DNA of 7,999 nt, from the NCBI GenBank assembly GCA_023427575.1, contig JAEZAY010000135.1:1-7999 (forward strand), read 5' to 3'. The DNA is from Bacteroidota bacterium (GTDB lineage: Bacteria > Bacteroidota > Bacteroidia > Chitinophagales > Chitinophagaceae). The position numbers were made by a program, and so were the translations under genes. Of the stretch, positions 5,968 through 7,999 are shown piece after piece. Every line of letters begins with the position of its first letter. Position 1 is the stretch's first letter. Under the pieces are notes generated by a model. The model was not told the origin of the DNA. It searched no databases and worked only from the letters and a program-made list of their open reading frames with translations.

Positions 5968-6277
5968 CTACCCTTTATTGATCGTTTTGAAGCCTAATTG
6001 TGCAATAATAGAAAAATAATGCATCCCTTAAAATTATTTCGTGTTTTTAATTGTTAAAGGTTTAAAACGCTGAAAATTAACGATTAAGGATAACTCTTTT
6101 GATTACAGGGGGTTACAGATAATTTTTTTGGCACCTATATCCTATTTTGTTAAATTGCTTATAGTGATAAAAACGAGCCCTGCTTCCGGTTCGATATACC
6201 AAACCCGAAGTTTATACGTTTTTGCACTGACCCTAATACCAAATAAACCTTTAACCCCTAAACCCTTGCCTATGAGT
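5968..6277. other. Noncoding region between the START-like gene and rpoD
   Basis: This AT-rich stretch separates two divergent genes and must hold both promoters. An ORF reading from a TTG at 6128 into rpoD exists, but its first 48 residues resemble no sigma-factor sequence, so the region is taken as noncoding. Visible elements are a possible minus-strand -7 box at 6011-6018 (TATTTTTC, seven of eight), the motif TTAAAGGTTTA at 6054-6064 whose complement recurs at 6244-6254, a candidate rpoD promoter around 6190-6222, and a G-free leader at 6230-6267. No tRNA, convincing small-RNA hairpin or riboswitch was seen. Confidence 0.6.
6190..6222 (+). promoter_or_regulatory. Candidate rpoD promoter
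   Basis: TTCG at 6190-6193 (one mismatch to TTTG) is followed after 21 nt by TACGTTTT at 6215-6222, matching seven of eight positions of TAnnTTTG. Initiation near 6228-6230 would give a leader of about 48-50 nt to the ATG at 6278. This agrees with the onset of the G-free stretch at 6230. Both boxes are imperfect, and other promoters upstream cannot be excluded. Confidence 0.3.
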
Positions 6278-7147
6278 ATGCGTCAACTCAAGATCACGAA
6301 GAGTATTACTAATCGTGAGTCTCAGAGCCTTGAAAAGTATCTCCAGGAAATTGGCAAAGTCGAACTGATATCCCCCGAAGAGGAAGTTCGGCTTGCCAGG
6401 CGAATTAAGCTGGGCGATCAGTTCGCCCTGGACAAACTTACCAAAGCCAATTTACGGTTTGTTGTTTCGGTAGCGAAGCAGTATCAGAACCAGGGTCTTT
6501 CATTGCCCGACCTCATTAATGAGGGGAATCTGGGCCTGATTAAGGCTGCGCAACGCTTTGATGAAACCCGCGGCTTTAAGTTCATTTCGTATGCCGTTTG
6601 GTGGATCCGCCAAAGTATTTTGCAGGCTCTTGCCGAACAATCGCGAATCGTTCGGTTGCCATTAAACAAAGTGGGATTGACAAACCGGATCCAGAAAGCA
6701 TTTTCACAACTGGAACAGGAATTTGAACGGGAGCCATCCCCGGAAGAACTGGCCGAACTGCTTGATCTGGAAACAGAAGAAGTGTCTGCCAGCCTGGGTA
6801 TCGGTGCCCGTCACATTAGTATGGACACACCGCTTTCGGAAGGGGAAGACAATACGCTGGTAGACGTTATGGAAAACCCGAATGCCGAAAGGGCGGAAAC
6901 TAATATCGAGTACAAAGAATCACTGAAACAGGAAATCGATCGGTCATTACGAATGCTGACCGAACGCCAGAAAGAAGTGATCTGCTTTTTCTTCGGAATT
7001 GGTTACGACCACCCAATGAGCCTGGAAGATATTGGTGACAAGTTCAATCTGACCCGGGAAAGAGTACGTCAGATCAAAGACAAAGCGATCACCAAGTTGC
7101 GCACCAATTCCCGGTCGAGGGAGTTGAAAGGCTACCTGGGTGTGTAA
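6278..7147 (+). CDS. rpoD: Primary (housekeeping) RNA polymerase sigma factor RpoD/SigA
   Basis: From the chosen ATG this is a 289-residue sigma-70 factor of the Bacteroidota type, which lacks the long region 1.1 and non-conserved insert of E. coli RpoD. Visible in order are: region 1.2 (about 12-45, [15 protein letters not shown]); region 2 (about 51-121), with the core-binding [19 protein letters not shown] and [13 protein letters not shown] and the -10 recognition segment [17 protein letters not shown]; region 3 (about 128-205); and region 4 (about 215-276), with the helix-turn-helix [19 protein letters not shown]. It should direct transcription from the TTTG/TAnnTTTG promoters of this phylum. 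The start follows the usual family N-terminus MRQLKITKS; an ATG at 6272 would add two residues. No Shine-Dalgarno sequence is present: the leader is C/A/T only. A strong hairpin with a T-tail lies about 100 bp downstream. Confidence 0.96.
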   Translation: MRQLKITKSITNRESQSLEKYLQEIGKVELISPEEEVRLARRIKLGDQFALDKLTKANLRFVVSVAKQYQNQGLSLPDLINEGNLGLIKAAQRFDETRGFKFISYAVWWIRQSILQALAEQSRIVRLPLNKVGLTNRIQKAFSQLEQEFEREPSPEELAELLDLETEEVSASLGIGARHISMDTPLSEGEDNTLVDVMENPNAERAETNIEYKESLKQEIDRSLRMLTERQKEVICFFFGIGYDHPMSLEDIGDKFNLTRERVRQIKDKAITKLRTNSRSRELKGYLGV

Positions 7148-7186
7148 TGGCGGTTTTTAAATAACGGAAACTGGTTGTTAGCGGAC

Positions 7187-7216
7187 TGTAAATTTAAAAA
7201 TCAGCAAAAATTTACA
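7187..7216. repeat. Perfect 9-bp inverted repeat upstream of ffh
   Basis: TGTAAATTT (7187-7195) and AAATTTACA (7208-7216) form a perfect dyad around a 12-nt spacer, 40 nt after the rpoD stop. It is too AT-rich to be a good terminator and has no U-tail. Its position just upstream of the candidate ffh -7 box would suit a regulator-binding dyad. It may also simply protect the rpoD mRNA end. No regulator is identified. Confidence 0.4.
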
Positions 7217-7229
7217 CCGTTTAAACAAT

Positions 7230-7237
7230 TAACTTTG
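7230..7237 (+). promoter_or_regulatory. Candidate -7 promoter box for ffh
   Basis: TAACTTTG is a perfect match to TAnnTTTG. Initiation would fall near 7243-7245, leaving a leader of about 63 nt before the ffh ATG, and the hairpin at 7247-7278 would sit at the very 5' end. No good -33 TTTG is seen at normal spacing; a TTTA at 7211-7214 has a spacer of only 15 nt. Confidence 0.4.
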
Positions 7238-7246
7238 TAAACCTTT

Positions 7247-7287
7247 AAGGTGAACATAACGTAAAGTATGTTCACCTTTTCTTTTTA
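7247..7287 (+). terminator. Rho-independent terminator after rpoD
   Basis: AAGGTGAACATA (7247-7258) and TATGTTCACCTT (7267-7278) form a perfect 12-bp stem with an 8-nt loop, followed by TTCTTTTT (7279-7287 region, T-rich). Stem plus T-tail is the standard intrinsic terminator layout for the upstream rpoD gene. The tail ends about 20 nt before the ffh start, so any separate ffh promoter must overlap or precede the hairpin. Confidence 0.7.
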
Positions 7288-7307
7288 GGGAATAAACAGC
7301 AAAACAC

Positions 7308-7999
7308 ATGTTTGAAAATTTAACCGACCGGCTCGAAGGGGCCTTTAAGCAGTTAAAAGGCGAAGGAAGAATTACAGAACTTAATATCGCGGCCACCGTG
7401 AAGGAAATCCGCCGCGCCCTGGTGGATGCCGACGTAAACTATAAGATTGCCAAGGAATTTACAGACAAGGTAAAAGACAAGGCTCTTGGCGAAAAAGTAA
7501 TTAATGCCGTTAGTCCCAGTCAGTTAATTGTAAAAATTGTAAAAGACGAGCTGGCCGAACTGATGGGTGGCAGCGAAAGCCTTTTTCAAACAAAAGGAAA
7601 TCCGGCCGTAATTCTGGTAGCTGGTCTGCAGGGCTCGGGTAAAACCACGTTTAGCGCCAAGCTCGCGCATTTTTTGCGGTTCAAGAAAGGCCTTTCACCC
7701 ATGCTGGTTGCGGCGGATATCTATCGTCCGGCGGCGATCGACCAGTTAAAGGTATTGGGCGATCAGATAAATGTGGAGGTGTATAGTGAGCCGGAAAACA
7801 AGGATGCGGTAGCTATCGCCCGCAATGCCGTGCAGGCGGCAAAATCAAAAAACCGCAACATTGTTATTATTGATACGGCGGGCCGACTGGCTGTGGATGA
7901 GGTAATGATGACCGAGGTTGCCAATATTAAGGGGGCCGTAAATCCCACTGAAATCCTTTTTGTGGTGGATTCCATGACCGGTCAGGATGCCGTTAATAC
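7308..7999 (+). CDS. ffh: Signal recognition particle protein Ffh (SRP54), 5' part
   Basis: The ATG at 7308 opens a frame of 230 codons that runs off the right edge. It encodes the N and G domains of Ffh, the SRP GTPase that binds signal sequences of nascent membrane and secreted proteins, pairs with 4.5S RNA and docks on FtsY. The helical N domain (about 1-88) starts MFENLTDRLEGAFKQLKGEG and contains the conserved ALVDADVN at 37-44. The G domain shows G1 GLQGSGKTT (106-114), the SRP-specific DIYRPAAIDQL (137-147) and G3 DTAGRL (189-194). The TKxD motif and the methionine-rich M domain are outside the window. No Shine-Dalgarno sequence is seen; the last 20 nt before the start are A-rich. It lies 160 bp after rpoD on the same strand, separated by a terminator-like hairpin. 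Confidence 0.96.
   Translation, partial: MFENLTDRLEGAFKQLKGEGRITELNIAATVKEIRRALVDADVNYKIAKEFTDKVKDKALGEKVINAVSPSQLIVKIVKDELAELMGGSESLFQTKGNPAVILVAGLQGSGKTTFSAKLAHFLRFKKGLSPMLVAADIYRPAAIDQLKVLGDQINVEVYSEPENKDAVAIARNAVQAAKSKNRNIVIIDTAGRLAVDEVMMTEVANIKGAVNPTEILFVVDSMTGQDAVN

Noticed and set aside
6128..6277. N-terminal extension of RpoD from a TTG at 6128
   Set aside because: The extra 50 residues do not resemble sigma region 1.1 and include the likely promoter and leader; family members start at MRQLKITKS.
7763..7975. 70-residue minus-strand ORF
   Set aside because: It is antisense to the Ffh G domain, whose GTPase motifs are in the plus frame.
1..7999. CRISPR array, insertion sequence, prophage, tRNA or rRNA gene
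   Set aside because: No regularly spaced repeats, transposase or integrase motifs, terminal repeats, or tRNA/rRNA-like sequence were seen on either strand; gene content is ordinary housekeeping.

Overview
The window looks like a chromosomal housekeeping region from a member of the Bacteroidota, most likely near Chitinophagales/Sphingobacteriales. The reasons are: a short primary sigma factor of the Bacteroidota type (starting [15 protein letters not shown]); an LptF/LptG-family permease with an enlarged periplasmic part; a START-like small protein and a 201-residue uncharacterised protein of types I associate with this phylum; few recognisable Shine-Dalgarno sequences; and several matches to the Bacteroidota -7 promoter element TAnnTTTG. 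No mobile element, CRISPR array, rRNA or tRNA was seen.

Layout. Positions 1-4945 are all minus strand. In transcription order they hold an LptF/LptG permease (4945-3452), a cation diffusion facilitator 29 bp downstream (3422-2391), an M20 dipeptidase (2321-957), a hairpin terminator (914-881), an Hsp15-like S4 RNA-binding protein (864-481), a doubtful 64-residue ORF (331-137) and the first 32 codons of trmD, which runs off the left edge (98-1). Divergently, a conserved-looking 201-residue protein runs 4985-5590 on the plus strand. It meets a convergent START-like protein (5967-5587), and their stop codons overlap by 4 bp. A 304-310 bp noncoding region then leads to rpoD (6278-7147, plus). A 160 bp intergenic region with two perfect inverted repeats and a perfect -7 box follows, and then ffh (from 7308), which runs off the right edge.

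Functionally the genes cover outer-membrane assembly (LPS export permease), metal export, peptide turnover, translation upkeep (Hsp15-like, TrmD), transcription initiation (RpoD) and co-translational membrane targeting (Ffh). RpoD is the factor expected to read the -7 boxes seen in this window. Both trmD and ffh are truncated by the window edges and are easy to miss.

I did not find a convincing new biological system. The observations most worth a second look are: -7 boxes placed so close to start codons that leaderless transcripts are predicted; a G-free rpoD leader; a hairpin that could both end rpoD transcripts and cap ffh transcripts; the cysteine-rich tail of the metal transporter; the long helical insertion of the LPS permease; and the uncharacterised 201-residue protein.
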